A stretch of 64,000 nt of DNA from Icerya purchasi. Its lineage: Eukaryota; Arthropoda; Insecta; Hemiptera; Monophlebidae. A model generated the notes under the pieces. The model worked only from the letters and a program-made list of their open reading frames with translations. It did no database searches and was not told where the DNA came from. Both the position numbers and the translations under genes were made by a program. Position 1 is the stretch's first letter. Every line of letters begins with the position of its first letter. The DNA lies in NCBI GenBank assembly GCA_039619475.1, contig CM077115.1, positions 37,894,083 through 37,958,082 on the forward strand, in the 5' to 3' direction. Positions 11,234 to 22,912 of this stretch are shown here, in pieces.

Positions 11234-11241
11234 GGACGACT
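11234..11241 (+). repeat. target-site duplication, right copy
   Basis: GGACGACT, one mismatch from the left copy at 10578-10585. Confidence 0.65.
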
Positions 11242-11739
11242 ACCAAGATTAAAGCTATAAGTTAATTGTAATTTTTGAATTTTAATTCGATTGGATATTT
11301 ACATAAGACAAGAAAAAAAAGATTGGGATAATTAGTACAGAAGAAAATTCGTAGGGTCGAGAAATTATTCTTTCATCATCACCGAGAAGCTCAGTGAGAG
11401 ATGAAGGGAGTGAAAACTTTGAACGTATCGTTTTGTACTCTGGACGGTCAATGGATCATTGCAGTAAAAACAATAAGGTGATAAGTCCTTGCTGAAAAGG
11501 TACGGAATGTATATAAGAGATTCAGTTTACACTGATATTTTTAATCTGTAAATTTTTTTCTGATTACGTTTTGTGTATGAACCGTTTCACAAAAGATATG
11601 CGGTGCTGTGTTAAATGGTTTAATTTCAATAATTTAGAGACAGAAATTTTTTTTTTTTTTTGGAATAATAATTTCAATATAAAATTTTAATCTGGATGGG
11701 AGAAAGCATTAAAGACATTTACAGTTTTATAATTCGTGA

Positions 11740-13290
11740 TTTTTTTTTTTTTTTTTTTTGGCACAACCTTTATCTTTTTGGCCAGTTTTATTAGATGTAT
11801 TCCATTGATATGTCTATATTAATGCAGAAGTCGCCTGTTCACCATCTTTTCTATCGTTTTAGACAGGACAGACAGCAATGATATTGGTCAGTAACTTTCA
11901 ACTTGGAAAGGATCTTTATTCATCTTTTGGAATAGGAATAACGGTCGCAACTTTCCAGGCATCAGGAATAGCCCCAGCTGACCATATCTGATTTTATACA
12001 TTCAGCAGGAATTCCTTGACATGACCCGGGAGATATTTCAACATGTAGGGGATGTATCGAATCTTCGCCAGGTGCACTGTTCCTGGTGTGATACTTAAGT
12101 TGAACTCCAGTTCAGCCATAGAAAAAGAGCGGTTATAAGGATTGTCAGCATTGGAATCAAAATTAATGGACTGTTGCTCATAAAATGTTTTTTGCTGTTG
12201 AAACTTGCTGGAAAACTTCAGCGCAGAGAACTCCATGGAAAAATAATGTGCAAGTGCTTCTGCAACACCTTTAGTCTCTGTCATGTGAACTCCATTGATT
12301 TTTAATGTTGGGTGCGTAGGGGTACTATTGCTATTACTAATAGATCTAATTTTTTTTCCACATTACGTGGGCATTAACTGTTTGGGAGATTGATGCTGAA
12401 AAAGAATTCCACGACTCCTGTTTTTTGCTGCGGATGAGGTCTCGAGCAGCTGCTCTGCACTTCTTAAATGTGATTAGGTCCTCAATAATTCCAATTGACT
12501 TATATTTCCTGAGAGCCCGTTTTCGATCTGTTATCGCTTTCTTAATGTCTTCGCACCACCACGGGACTGATCTGATGCGCTTCCTTTGTAAAGATTTTGG
12601 AATTGTTGCGTTGGCTGCCACCGAAATCACATTCTTTAACACGCTTATGTTAGTTTCTACTGACTCTGTTGGTTGAGGAAGAGTCGTCACTCTCATCGAA
12701 TATGCTTCCTAATCTGTTCTATGAAAAGTGAAATGCGGCATGAAGCCATCAAGCTGGTTAGGTGTCGGCATCATTTTAAAATCCATTATTATAGGAAAGT
12801 GGTCGCTCGAGCATAAGTCATCCATCACCCGTAGGGAAAATTTAGGGGCCAGCATGCTTGAGCATAGGGCTAGATCTATCGTCGGGAAAGTGTGACGTGT
12901 AAAATTAAAATGAGTGGATGAGGTTGTGGTGAGTAACACCGGGTCGCTATTAATCACGATTTCGTATAATACTCGTCCATGTTGGTTTGAGGACAACGAG
13001 CCTCATAACGGCGAGTGAGCATTAAAGTCTCCGAGAAGCATTGCATCACTTCCGAGCGCTCTGATGAGGGAATTCATTTGGTTGCGAGTTATCTCGCTTC
13101 CAGGAGGTAGGTAGCAATTACCAATTTTTACTTCTGACGAGGAAAGAGAAGGAATGCTAACTCGTATAGTTACAGCTTGAAAAGGTGTTTTAATTGGTAG
13201 CTGTTGCGCTGGTAGGGACGTGTGCACTAGCGTCGCCATACCACCGCTCGCTCACTCTCCGTTTGGATTATCATACCGGAAAATTAATAA
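11740..13290 (-). pseudogene. truncated I-type LINE ORF2 (endonuclease to RT start)
   Basis: Read on the minus strand from 13290. An APE-type endonuclease remnant (GGMATLVHTSLP, GDFNAHSPL, SSDHFPI) is followed by the linker block SVPWWCEDIKKAI...RKRALRKYK. The start of an RT domain comes next: SMAELEFNL, then WKVATVIPIPK, then in another frame PISLLSVLSKTIEKMVNRRL. The reading then runs straight into a poly(A) (poly(T) at 11740-11759 on the plus strand), so most of the RT and all of the RNase H are missing. The linker resembles that of the full-length element at 13771-19202, which suggests a related family. ATTCGTGAT near 11732 and 13754 could be a 9-bp target duplication, but this is uncertain. 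Confidence 0.7.
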
Positions 13291-13758
13291 AGCGTATATT
13301 TCTAAAATAAGCGATGAGCCCACCCCTCCCAACATAGTCTAGTTTAAAAACTTTCAGTATATTTTTGTTGGCACAGTTGTAAACTGCCGAATATCGTCTC
13401 AATTTTTTTATTTAATGACCCGCGTTGGTAAATATTAGAGCTCATAGTTTTTGTAATCATTTATCATCTCGTTATCTAAACCAAAAAAGAAAATAAAGAA
13501 AAGGGGAAAAAAAGAAATTCACGAATACCGAAATGCGAGCACCTTTCAGTTTTTATCAGTTTTTGAAGTATTCAGTTAATGTTTCAGATGAACATTTTTA
13601 ATTAAATATAAAATCAAATATATAAAAAATATTCAGTTCATAAATCCGTTATAAATCAAAAGGTAATCAGACTAAAAACTTTTGAACCTCTTTTATCTCC
13701 TCTACTCAATATATTGCGTGCAAAATTATTTATTTTGTTTGAAGTTTTTTTTATTCGT

Positions 13759-13770
13759 GATATAATTTTT
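13759..13770 (+). repeat. target-site duplication of I-clade LINE, 3' side
   Basis: GATATAATTTTT, repeated exactly at 19203-19214 on the other side of the LINE. Confidence 0.8.
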
Positions 13771-13926
13771 TATTTATTTATTTATTTATTATATTTACAA
13801 GTCGCTTTTGGACTACAAGGTGATTAGCGACTACGGTTTTACAGATAATTATAAAATTTTACATTGAATATTTGAAAATGCGCGAAACAACGAAATAATC
13901 AAAAAATTAGCTGAAGGCTGGGGAAG

Positions 13927-16900
13927 TTAGATCAGTTGGAATACAGAGATGTCTTTGAGGAAGGCTACGATTTTTTTACACTTCTCGGCGTCCGAAAACA
14001 TCTCTGGAAGGCCGTTGGTAATACCCGCTTGTTGTCTGGCCTGCTGGTAGTGATTACACTCGATCAAAAGATGCCTCACTGATATAGGCATGTTGCAGCG
14101 TTGACACAGGTTGGGCGGTTTTTTAGATATGATGAACGAATGAGTCAAGTTTGTGTGTCCAATGCGGATACGAGTTAGGACACACTGCTCGTGTCTACTG
14201 AGAGTTGGCATGTTTTCGTAGGTATCTTTTCTAAACTCGTGGAGTTTGCTCGGCGTTTGGAGCCAAAGGGTGTTCCAGTAGTTTTTGACTGTGTTGCTTA
14301 TCACCATTTTAGCTTCATGAGGTGTCATAAGTACTTCAGGCGGGCAATCTTGTGTCGTCGCGGTTCTTGCAGCTTGGTCCGCCAATTCATTTCCTTGGAT
14401 TCCTGTATGCGCCGGTGTCCACACAAGGCTGACCTGTATATGCTTTGATTGGAGCTGGTCCAATTTTAGGTGGATGCGTTGTATGATAGGGTTTTCGGTA
14501 AACTGATTTTGGATGGCTCTTAAGCAGGACAACGAGTCAGTAAATATGGTACAGTTTGTTGCGTTTTGGCGCAGTAGGATTAGTTCTAGAGTATGGAGAA
14601 TCGCCTTAGCCTCACAGGTGAAGATTGAATTATTGTCGTGCGTTCGTTGTGCTGCTAACGTGATAGAGTCAGAGACTATAGCGTAACCTGTTTTGCCGTT
14701 GAGAATTGAACCGTCTGTATAGTATTCCGTGCATGGCTGAAATTTTTCGCGTATTTCAAGGAAAAGTAATCTAAACGTCTTTGAGCTTGTGATTACTTTC
14801 TCGTGCTCACTTAGATCAACATTTATTGTCAGATTGGGTTGGCACCACGGGGGTAGGAACCCTAGCGATCGTTCATAAACCGTTGGTAGTATTATTTCGA
14901 GTTCTGCTGTGTATCTGGCTATCCGCGATCTGAGTGGTTCTGCTGCCGAATAGTCGGGGTCGATATTGTGCACAAGGACCTTGAAGATACTGTCATAAGC
15001 TGGATTGTCCGGTGTCGAGGAGATTGTCACCGCATATTTTAAGCAGAGCTCTTTTCTTCTGATAACCAGTGGCAGTTCGTTGGCTTCTGCGAGCAAACTA
15101 TTGACTGGACTCGTTCTGAACGCTCCTAAGCAGATACGGCATGCGGAATTGATAACCGGTTGCAGAGTGTCCAAGAGTGATTTCTTGGCTGCATCATATA
15201 TAATGGCATCGTAATCGAGCACGGATCGGATAAGACTGCGGTAGACTTTTAATAGCGCTTTCGTGCTACTTCCCCCCTGTTTGTTGGCGAGAATTTTGAG
15301 TATACGCAATCGGTCAAGGCAATTCTTCTTTAACGCTTTGATGTGAGTTTTCCACGAGAGCTTTCGGTCGATCTCGAGGCCCAGGATTTTTATTGAGTCC
15401 TTTTTTTTTAAGACTTGGTCATTTAGATACAGTTGGCAGTTCCTCGCTTCGGCTTTCTTCTGGCTGCCTATTATCATGTACTCCGACTTGGTGGCCGAGA
15501 ACTTTAGACAGCATTTGGTGGCCCATGTTTGGAGGTCTACAAGAGCTTTTTGAACGATGTGGAAGGTGAATTCAATATTTTCCCCCCAGCATGATATCGT
15601 GAGGTCGTCAACGAAGAGTCGTCCCCGCAACGGAGATCTTAACGATTCTAAGCGCATGATTAATTGTCACGATGAACAGGACGACACTTAGCACAGATCC
15701 CTGGGGAAGCCCATTGATGAAGACCAATTTGGACAGGATTCCCTGGATCCGGACTCTCATGCATCGGCGATTGAGGAAGTTGTTCATAAAGGCGATGATG
15801 TTGCCAGTAAAATTCAGCGACCGCATAATACTGATTACTTCAGGAATCGAGGTTGTTTCGTAGACCTTTTCGATATCCAACGATACCAATAGGAGGTGCG
15901 CTTGGTCCGCCAAGGCGTCGCACATATCAGCTTCGATGCTTGCTAGGTAGTCAGTCGTTGATCTAAAGTTGCGGGAACCAAACTGATGTGGTGCAAACAG
16001 TGCTTCTTTTTCCAGACGCCATCTTAGACGACGACATACCATCTTTTCCCAAACTTTACAGAGGTTGCATGTAAGTGAAATCGGTCTGTAGTTGAAGGTA
16101 TGGGAGCGATCTTTGCTCGGTTTGTGTATTGGTATAATAGTTGCTTCCTTCCATTGATCGGGGAAAGTCTGCATAAACCAGAGGTAATTAAAAACTGCCA
16201 AAAGGTATTCCAGGTAGTCGTGGGGAAGATTCTTGATGATCGCGTTCGGGATGCCATCCGGTCCAGGGCTGGAATTTCGGGTCTTCGCGATGGCGTGTAA
16301 CAGTTCGGCAAGAGAGAACGGATTATTGATAGGATCCGGCTCAGGAGGTGCGTGCTGATGTTGATGAGCTGTACTTATTATGTCATCGCTTAAGTTTTGG
16401 TTAGGGCTACTAGCATTTGCGGCAAATGTGTCTGCAAAGATATCGGCTACAACTTGGGTATTATCAATAAGATTACCAGCATGGTCAGAAATGGTAGGTG
16501 AATGGAGAGGCGGCCGTTTCCCAGATATGGATCTGATTTTATTCCAAACGACGGCAGCTGGCGTTCTATCGTCGATTGATGAAGTGAAGTTGTTCCAGCA
16601 GACTTTTTTGCTTTGTTTCACGGTACGGCGGGCTAAGGCTCTGTTTTTTTTAAAATCAATCATATTCTCCTCAGTGGGATTTTTCTTATACTTGCGGAAG
16701 GCTTTTTTGGAGTTCTTTATAGCTGCGTTGCAGTCGGGAGCCCACCATGGCACAGATTTATGTAGCACTGCTCCAATAGATTTGGGTATTGAGTCGTTGG
16801 CCGCAGCAGTAATAACGCCGGTCAGTGATTCGGTGATATCATTCGCCGTCATATTCCCTAGAGGCGGGAGGGAAGGGAGAAGTTGTTTATGCTTTGCGAA

Positions 16901-17626
16901 GGAATCTTGATACTTTTTCCAGTCAGCCTTGTTCAAAATCCATTTTTGTGGGTAATTTGGCATGTCGCTAGTGGTTATGCGGGCGTTGATGAGAATCGGA
17001 TAGTGGTCACTACTAGAATTGTCGTCTGCCACAGTCCATTCGAGGTCATCTGCAATGGTGGCTGATGCAAACGTAAGGTCTATTGCGCTCTGGTGTCCTG
17101 TTTTGACATCGAAATGGGTACTTGAGCCATTATTGAGAAGAATGGTTTGGTCGAACCTGTTATACAGAGCTTCTACCGTTTTTCCACGATTCTCCGTCGT
17201 CTCAGATCCCCATAGGGTGTTGTGGGCATTAAAATCGCCACATAGGATAAATGGTGATGGTAGCTGGTTGATAACATTCTCGAGCTCTCTCTCATCGAGT
17301 GTTAAACTGTTTGGGAGGTATATACTACATATTGTTACTGGCTGGGCTGATCGGACTGTGAGCGCTGTAGCTTCTAAGTGAGTATTGAGATGCACCTCTT
17401 CAGTAGTCCATTTGTCCCTGACGAAAACTGCGACTCCACCACTGGCTCTGAGTGCATTTCGCCTATTTTTGAAAACTGCATGGTATCCTCTGATTGTTGC
17501 ACAACAATTTTTGGTAAAGTTTGTTTCCTGGAGACAGATGCAATCAACATTGGTTCTATTGATACAAAGCTCTAGAAATTCTTTTTTTTCAAAAAAGCCG
17601 TTGATATTCCACTGTAATATCTGCAT
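13927..17626 (-). pseudogene. I-clade LINE ORF2: endonuclease, RT, RNase H (one frameshift)
   Basis: The replication polyprotein nicks target DNA, copies the RNA into DNA at the nick and degrades template RNA. It starts MQILQWNINGFF. The endonuclease shows LQETNF, YLPNS, GDFNAHNTLWGS and SDHYPI. The RT shows SPGPDGIPNAI, FNYRPISLTC, HQFGSRNFRSTTDY, motif A LDIEKVYETT (usual form LDIEKAYDTT; the catalytic Asp is kept) and GLPQGSVLS. A frameshift at about 15608-15660 separates this from the motif C box FVDDLTI. RNase H has YTDGS, CEAKAIL, FTDSLS and TPAHTGIQGNELADQAA, so its acidic residues and His look intact. The tail CQRCNMPISVRHLLIEC is the C-terminal zinc domain. The two parts are about 672 and 576 residues, a typical I-element length. 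Antisense open stretches are shadows. Confidence 0.88.
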
Positions 17627-17661
17627 TTCCTGGAATAATCAATCGGCTTGCAGTCAAATAC

Positions 17662-18904
17662 TTAGTACTCGAGCAGGTGTGTGGAACTCCCCGTATCTTC
17701 CAGCTTCACTAAATTCTCCGTAGATGTTGCTGAGCTGATAGACGTCCTGTCGTCCAGGGCGCCTCCTTCGATTCTATTCGCTAAGCGGGTAAAACGGTAC
17801 TTAAGCTTTTGGTCATCCAGAAGGTTGTACAGCTTTCTGAGCATTACAACTGTGCCAGCTGGGTCAAGTTCGTACTTAGCAAGGGCATCTTCTATTGTTG
17901 GGATTGAAGGTGCTTCCTCCAGGAAGCTGGAAAGTTGTGGAAATGTGCACGGGAACTCGGAGGGCGTGTTATTCATTGCCTGTTCTATCACATCAGGAAG
18001 TTCTGGTTTCTCGCCATTAGATTTAGTTTTTTTTTTTCTTTCTTTTGCATTCTGCATTAGATGGCTTTGCAAAAAGTTGTTGTTGAGTTGGTAGAGAAGC
18101 TTGCGATGAATCATCGGACCTTGACCGCTTAGCGGACAGATTGTGCGCTCCGTGTGTTGGTTGGGTTTCGTTTTTCTTGTTTACATCATTGTTGGGTCGT
18201 CCTGGCGGTAGTGGAGGAAAGGAAGGTTTCGTGACCGGCTGCATTTCAGGATGTACGAAAGCGTCTGGGTTTTCCTTGAGGGGCTCATCACCTGCAAACT
18301 GTTGTGAGCTCGCGTTTTGTGGGCAAGCCTTCGCTAAATGTTCTTCTTTTCTATAGTTGAAACAAAGCATTGAATCGAGGGATGGATAAATAAAGTAAGA
18401 GGTATCTTCGTGGTCGATTTTCCATAGGGTAGGTATGTTGCCGACATCTTCGGGCTTGATGAATACCTGTCGTCTGAAGCTCAAGATGTGCTGATACCCA
18501 GGAATGTTTTTAATCCAGCACGTAATGTCGAAATACTTGAGACCGGAATTATTTTGGATTCTTTTAACTTAGCTAGAATGACGTCGTTGGGGATTATAGG
18601 TGGAACGTTTGAGAGGATAAGAAATGAGTGGTCGAACAATAACTTCGGTGTCTCTCAACTTTACAGTTTTGTGGACATCAACGAGAGTGTCTGCAATTTC
18701 TTTTGTTGCAACGTATATACATACTCGGTTGTTTGCAATTCGGGACAGGTGTCGAATATTTTCTGGTTTGATTTTACTTCCAATAGCGATAGCATATTCA
18801 TGGATTTGGATGCCGTCGACGGCGTCGAGGATGACTGCTTGGTCTTTTGTGGGAACAAATTCGGTCTGGAGAACGTTGGTGTAAGTTTTGGTTTGCGGGG
18901 CCAT
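17662..18904 (-). pseudogene. I-clade LINE ORF1, gag-like, with frameshifts
   Basis: Nucleic-acid-binding ORF1 of the LINE. The likely start is MAPQTKTYTNV at 18904; an upstream in-frame extension reads into the 5' UTR. Residues for VDGIQIHEYAIAIG and PENIRHLSRIANNRVCIYVA look like the RRM-like gag fold of insect LINEs. Frame changes near 18570-18490 lead to RRQVFIKPEDVGNIPTLW and then CFNYRKEEHLAKACPQ, a CCHC knuckle in which the second Cys is Tyr. A Pro/Ser-rich linker follows. Another frame change near 18020-18110 leads to a C-terminal segment (PSIPTIEDALAKYELD) ending at 17662. The ORF2 ATG follows 35 bases later. The lost Cys and two frame breaks mark this copy as defective. Confidence 0.8.
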
Positions 18905-19202
18905 GCTGGCCGCAAATCTCTTACAGAAATTTACTGCGGGGTAAAAATGTTGATAGCGGGGCGCACACAGATACACGGAAAACTGAGAGTCTAAGCACAC
19001 ACAGATTTAATCACTAACGCAGGCGATAAAATAAAGTAACAATGCACGACACACGACCGCACTAGTTCATGATAAAAAGGGGGAAAAATCAAAAAAACAC
19101 AAAAACCGGTTTAATCTATAACGCATTCGATAAAATAAGAAAAACACAAAATTGAACGTAGAAACACACGACCGCACTGTAACCAAGTTTATAGGAAAAC
19201 TG
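18905..19202 (-). promoter_or_regulatory. LINE 5' UTR with duplicated unit
   Basis: The untranslated leader of the I-clade LINE carries two diverged copies of one block on the plus-strand view: AATCTATAACGCATTCGATA (from about 19112) through ACACACGACCGCACT (to 19178), and AATCACTAACGCAGGCGATA (from about 19008) through the same ACACACGACCGCACT (to 19063). The offset is about 104-115 bp. I-type LINEs carry an internal promoter at the 5' end; a duplicated unit here may be a repeated promoter module, which is inference. Confidence 0.6.
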
Positions 19203-19214
19203 GATATAATTTTT
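19203..19214 (+). repeat. target-site duplication of I-clade LINE, 5' side
   Basis: GATATAATTTTT, exact repeat of 13759-13770. Confidence 0.8.
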
Positions 19215-20400
19215 GTTTTCCTAATAATTTAATTTGTTTCTAATCAAATTTGAATGGAAACTGAAAATACGAAGATACAGGAATATGATGTATTATTCTA
19301 ATAAATACATATTTCGTATAAAATCAATTTTTTTTTTATTGAAATTAAAACAAGTTTAATCTATTTTGAAAGTCTTATCAAATGCACGTTTAGGTTATGC
19401 GTACTTTTCATTTTTCGATATGTTTCATTATTAATAATAACAATAATAATAACAAAGTTAAAAAAAATAGAAATATTTATTCAATAGAATTAATACAGGA
19501 CAATGAAAAAATTCATTAATGAGTAAAATCGTAATCATTCGAATTTATAAGTAATGTTTGTAACGTACGGCAACTAGTGATTTTATTTGGAACAGGAATG
19601 ATTGTTATCGCAACACACCTACATCACTATACCGAAGTACCAGCGTTCCGGTACATTAGCGCAAGATAATTTGAATATAGTAACAAGAAGAAAAGGAATT
19701 TTCTTTAATAAATGAGTATAGGAGATACTTCAATGCAAAAATTCGTTTAATTTATTACACATTGCGCAATTAAATATTTTATCTTAAAAATTATACTTAA
19801 AATTAATTACCAAAAAAAAATTTAAGATATTTTATGAGAGTAAACTACCATGTTCCGATTGTACTAGTCGAACATATCACTGAATTACAATTTCATTATA
19901 CTAAACTTATAAATATTATTCCATGACTATATTTTAGATTTAAGTGTAAAATACACCGCACATATTAATCGAGTACAATTTTATTATTTACGACACACAT
20001 TATATACCGCTAATCACTTTACTAACATACTTACGATATTTTGAAAATAAATCCTGCTATTGGAAAGATACAAATATTGTTCAGCTGCCTGAAACACAAT
20101 TAAAATATAATGAATGATTACTAAGGATAAATAACAAATATTACACAGCTGTGCCTGCCTTTTCTTCAACTATTTCTAAGTAATTTTTGAGTGTCGAATT
20201 GAAAACAACAGATAGATTTAGTCTATCAAATCTAGTTTTTGAGATACGCTATAATGACCTCTTTTAGAACAAGATCATTTTTTTGTTAACTCATATATAT
20301 TTCAGGTTATAAATATTAGTATTTACTACAAGACCTCATTAAAAACAATGAATACAAAGTAAGGAATTCATTTCATACAGATAACATAACATTCATGTCT
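19215..20400. other. no gene recognised
   Basis: AT-rich sequence without a convincing coding stretch, between the LINE and the 3' end of the broken repetitive gene. It may be 3' flanking sequence of the latter element; no terminal repeat could be assigned. Confidence 0.4.
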
Positions 20401-20406
20401 TATCAC

Positions 20407-22065
20407 TTAAAAATTTTCTTTTATACGACTTTCTAGCATGAAGTTAAGTATAACATTCTTGCTGCAGACTTCAACAGTAGTCGGACAGTATATGAATTCC
20501 CATCTTCCTTGATACCGTTCTTCCATCGTTCTAATGTCCCGATGAAATCTTTCCCTCTGTTCTTCACTATGATCACCTAGGTTTTGTGAGAATCGATCTA
20601 AGTGGTTGTGGAGGTAGTGAAGTTTTATGCTCATATTACAGTCGAGGACATTAAAGTTAGAAAACATAGTTTTGTGTAATTTTTGGATTTACGATTGCCA
20701 AGAAAATTTTGTACAACTTCAATAAATGAGTACCAAGCATTAGATTCAATCTCGCTCATTGATGTGGTAAATTGTATGAATCTTTTGTGAGCTGTCCTAT
20801 CTGAGGGCCATTAAATATGCTTGCTTTCAGTTTTTCTATGCTAATCCCAGGAAATTACTTATTAAGTACCCAAAACTAAATCCAACTCGGTGGTTTAATG
20901 CCTTCACAAATTGCTTCAAAAGTCCTAACTTGATATGCAAAGGTGGAAATATGAGTTTTTCATTTGCAACTAAAGGTTCGCTGATTACATTTTGTTTCAC
21001 TCAAACCATGACGTTTTTTAGGGGTCAATTTTTGCTAACCCAATTTCTTAGCTCTGCTATCTCAAAGATATAAAAAACAAGGATATTTTGTATTTCCACT
21101 TTGCTGTCCAAGGAGGAAGTTTACCATTTTTAAATCGACACGAATTACCCACTGATGTTCTTCATATTTAATTTTTTTCAGGACTAGTGATATTGTTTCG
21201 CATTCCTCTTTCAAAATGGTAGAATAACCAATAGGTATTGCTCCCTATTTGTTACGGTCGTTCAAAAGAAGACATTTTAAACTACGTTTTGAGCTATCAA
21301 TAAAAAAAACGTCATTTGTCTTATGTGTATTCTGATAAACCTTCTAAGAGTCTTTTTATATCATTACAGAATACGAGGGTATTTTCTTGATAAAAAAAGG
21401 GCAGCAGATCTGGTTTCCCTTTTACGATAAAATGCAATGTTAGTACCCGGTTTAAGCAGATTCTTATTTTTTTCTTTTAATCTGGAGGTAAGTAATTCTG
21501 AAGACTTCTTTGAGGGATTCAAGTCTCTACATAGATCGTTCAGTTCTTGCTAATTGAAAAGTTGAGGCTTGCCTGCATCTGCTTCAAAATCATTATCGCT
21601 GTCTGATTGCACATTACCACTACCTTCATCAGACACTGATGGCTCGATTTCGTTTACCGAAAGTCTAGGTAGATTATTAAATAATGAAATGGGAATTTCA
21701 TCCGATTGCGGTATCGGCCTCCTTGCTGAATTAAGATCGGAATGTGTCCATTTGTGTCTATTATTCCGATTAATGCCTTTGATATTTACCATACAAAAAT
21801 AACAGTCATCATAATGGTTCCTCGGTTCCCACCAAACCAATGCTACTCCAAACTTTAGGCATTTTCTCTTTCCAATTGTGAACTGTGGCAAATGTTCAAC
21901 ACATGTTTTACACACCAAATGTTTACCCCAAGCTTTATTTTGGATTCCCAAGTGAATGCCGAAATAAGCAAGATAATACCGGTACACAAAGGCAGAAATA
22001 GGTTTTCTGCTTTCTATTAAAGTGCATTCGCCAGACACATAATAAAAAACGTCGGGGTGATTCAC
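20407..22065 (-). pseudogene. broken copy of an arthropod repetitive gene family (function unknown)
   Basis: An intronless minus-strand gene broken by several frameshifts. The 5' part (22065-21550, 171 residues) begins MNHPDVFYYVSGECTLIESR, has paired Cys-x2-Cys sites (CKTC, CYFC), WWEPRNHYDDCYFC and RRPIPQSDEIP, and ends in an acidic Ser/Asp tract. Shifted frames then give ELNDLCRDLNPSKKSSELL (about 21550-21490), EPLVANEKLIFPPLHIKLG and LLKQFVKAL (about 20995-20910). The last open part (20667-20407) reads SIKLHYLHNHLDRF, GERFHRDI-like QRERFHRDI and MEERYQGRWE. I know this block order from multi-copy proteins of arthropods and cnidarians annotated as uncharacterised; they behave like TE-encoded genes. 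I assign no function. Gene length and block order appear complete apart from the breaks. Confidence 0.65.
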
Positions 22066-22599
22066 GTCTGCTTGTGGATGCTATGGTTTTTAATTAACTC
22101 TTTTATGACTACAAAAAGCCGAAAACAAAAACAAACTGAAAGCACAACTGCAATAAAGAACCACAAAACAGAACAACTACACTATTGAACAAGAAAATTT
22201 TAAACATTTTCAAAAATACGAAATGATAAGAAAGTTATTCGAAATTACTCTATACGTTTGTTCGTTTCGGTAAAATGCAAAAAATGTGTTTCTTGATAGT
22301 TCGCTTCGTCTGCCATTTTTTTCAAATTTGGGTTACGAAATAAAATATTCTGTTTTCAACGTAAATTTAAAACAAACAAAAACAAAAAAAAAATAACATT
22401 CGTTTAATAAACATTTTATTTTCAGATTTACGTTTGCATTTCTATTTTTGACGGTCTATATACTTAATAAGTGGCCTATTTCATTCGTGTAATCTTCTCT
22501 GGACCGAAAAGTCAAAAAAAAGATGGTGAGAGGGGGGGGGGGGGGTGGGTTAATACGGGAAGAACTATCTACTTGTTCCAGAATCTTTGAAATCAGCTT

Positions 22600-22880
22600 G
22601 CGTACAAGTCCGCAACACAGTGAGACATTTTCATGTTTTTTCTTTAAAAGTGGGATTTTAGTGGAATTCATGGATCGTGGACAGACCATTAACGGCTTAA
22701 ACTACTGGAAACACTCATCAATTTAAGGAGAGAGATGAAAATTTCGAAAGCAATTCAACCGTTACATGACAATGCACGGCCATTCACAGCGAACATTACC
22801 CAAGAACTTACCGCCGAGTTGTCATACAGTTCGGACCTTGTCCAAGTGATAACGCTTTATCTTCTCAATTAAAACAAAAA
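22600..22880 (+). pseudogene. mariner transposase remnant (catalytic part)
   Basis: Plus-strand frames give TFSCFFFKSGILVEFMDRGQ then, after a frameshift near 22705, LINLRREMKISKAIQ, PLHDNARPFTANITQ and LSYSSDLVQ. These correspond to the second catalytic Asp (HDNARPHTA) and the start of the third (YSPDLAPSD) of mariner transposases. The third Asp region is degraded. No terminal inverted repeats were identified. A 14-base G run at about 22533-22546 lies just upstream. This is an old fragment unrelated to the intact mariner at 54.4 kb. Confidence 0.6.
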
Positions 22881-22886
22881 ATATAT

Positions 22887-22912
22887 ATTTATATATATAT
22901 ATATATATATAT
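22887..22912. repeat. (TA)n microsatellite
   Basis: About twelve TA dinucleotides directly after the mariner remnant. Confidence 0.8.

Larger units (their letters stand above)
13771..19202 (-). mobile_element. full-length I-clade LINE (5432 bp)
   Basis: A minus-strand non-LTR retrotransposon with 5' UTR (19202-18905), gag-like ORF1, ORF2 with endonuclease, RT and RNase H, and a 3' tail of about five TAAA units (13771-13790). It is flanked by an exact 12-bp duplication, GATATAATTTTT, at 13759-13770 and 19203-19214. RNase H plus a short-repeat tail instead of plain poly(A) is characteristic of the I clade. A full-length copy with exact duplications indicates a fairly recent insertion, but the ORFs carry frameshifts, so it is not autonomous as read. 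It sits directly beside the older truncated LINE. Confidence 0.88.

Noticed and set aside
14191..17723. Many plus-strand open frames (for example 16380-16910 and 17019-17381)
   Set aside because: Antisense shadows of the I-clade LINE ORF2, whose domains are clear on the minus strand.
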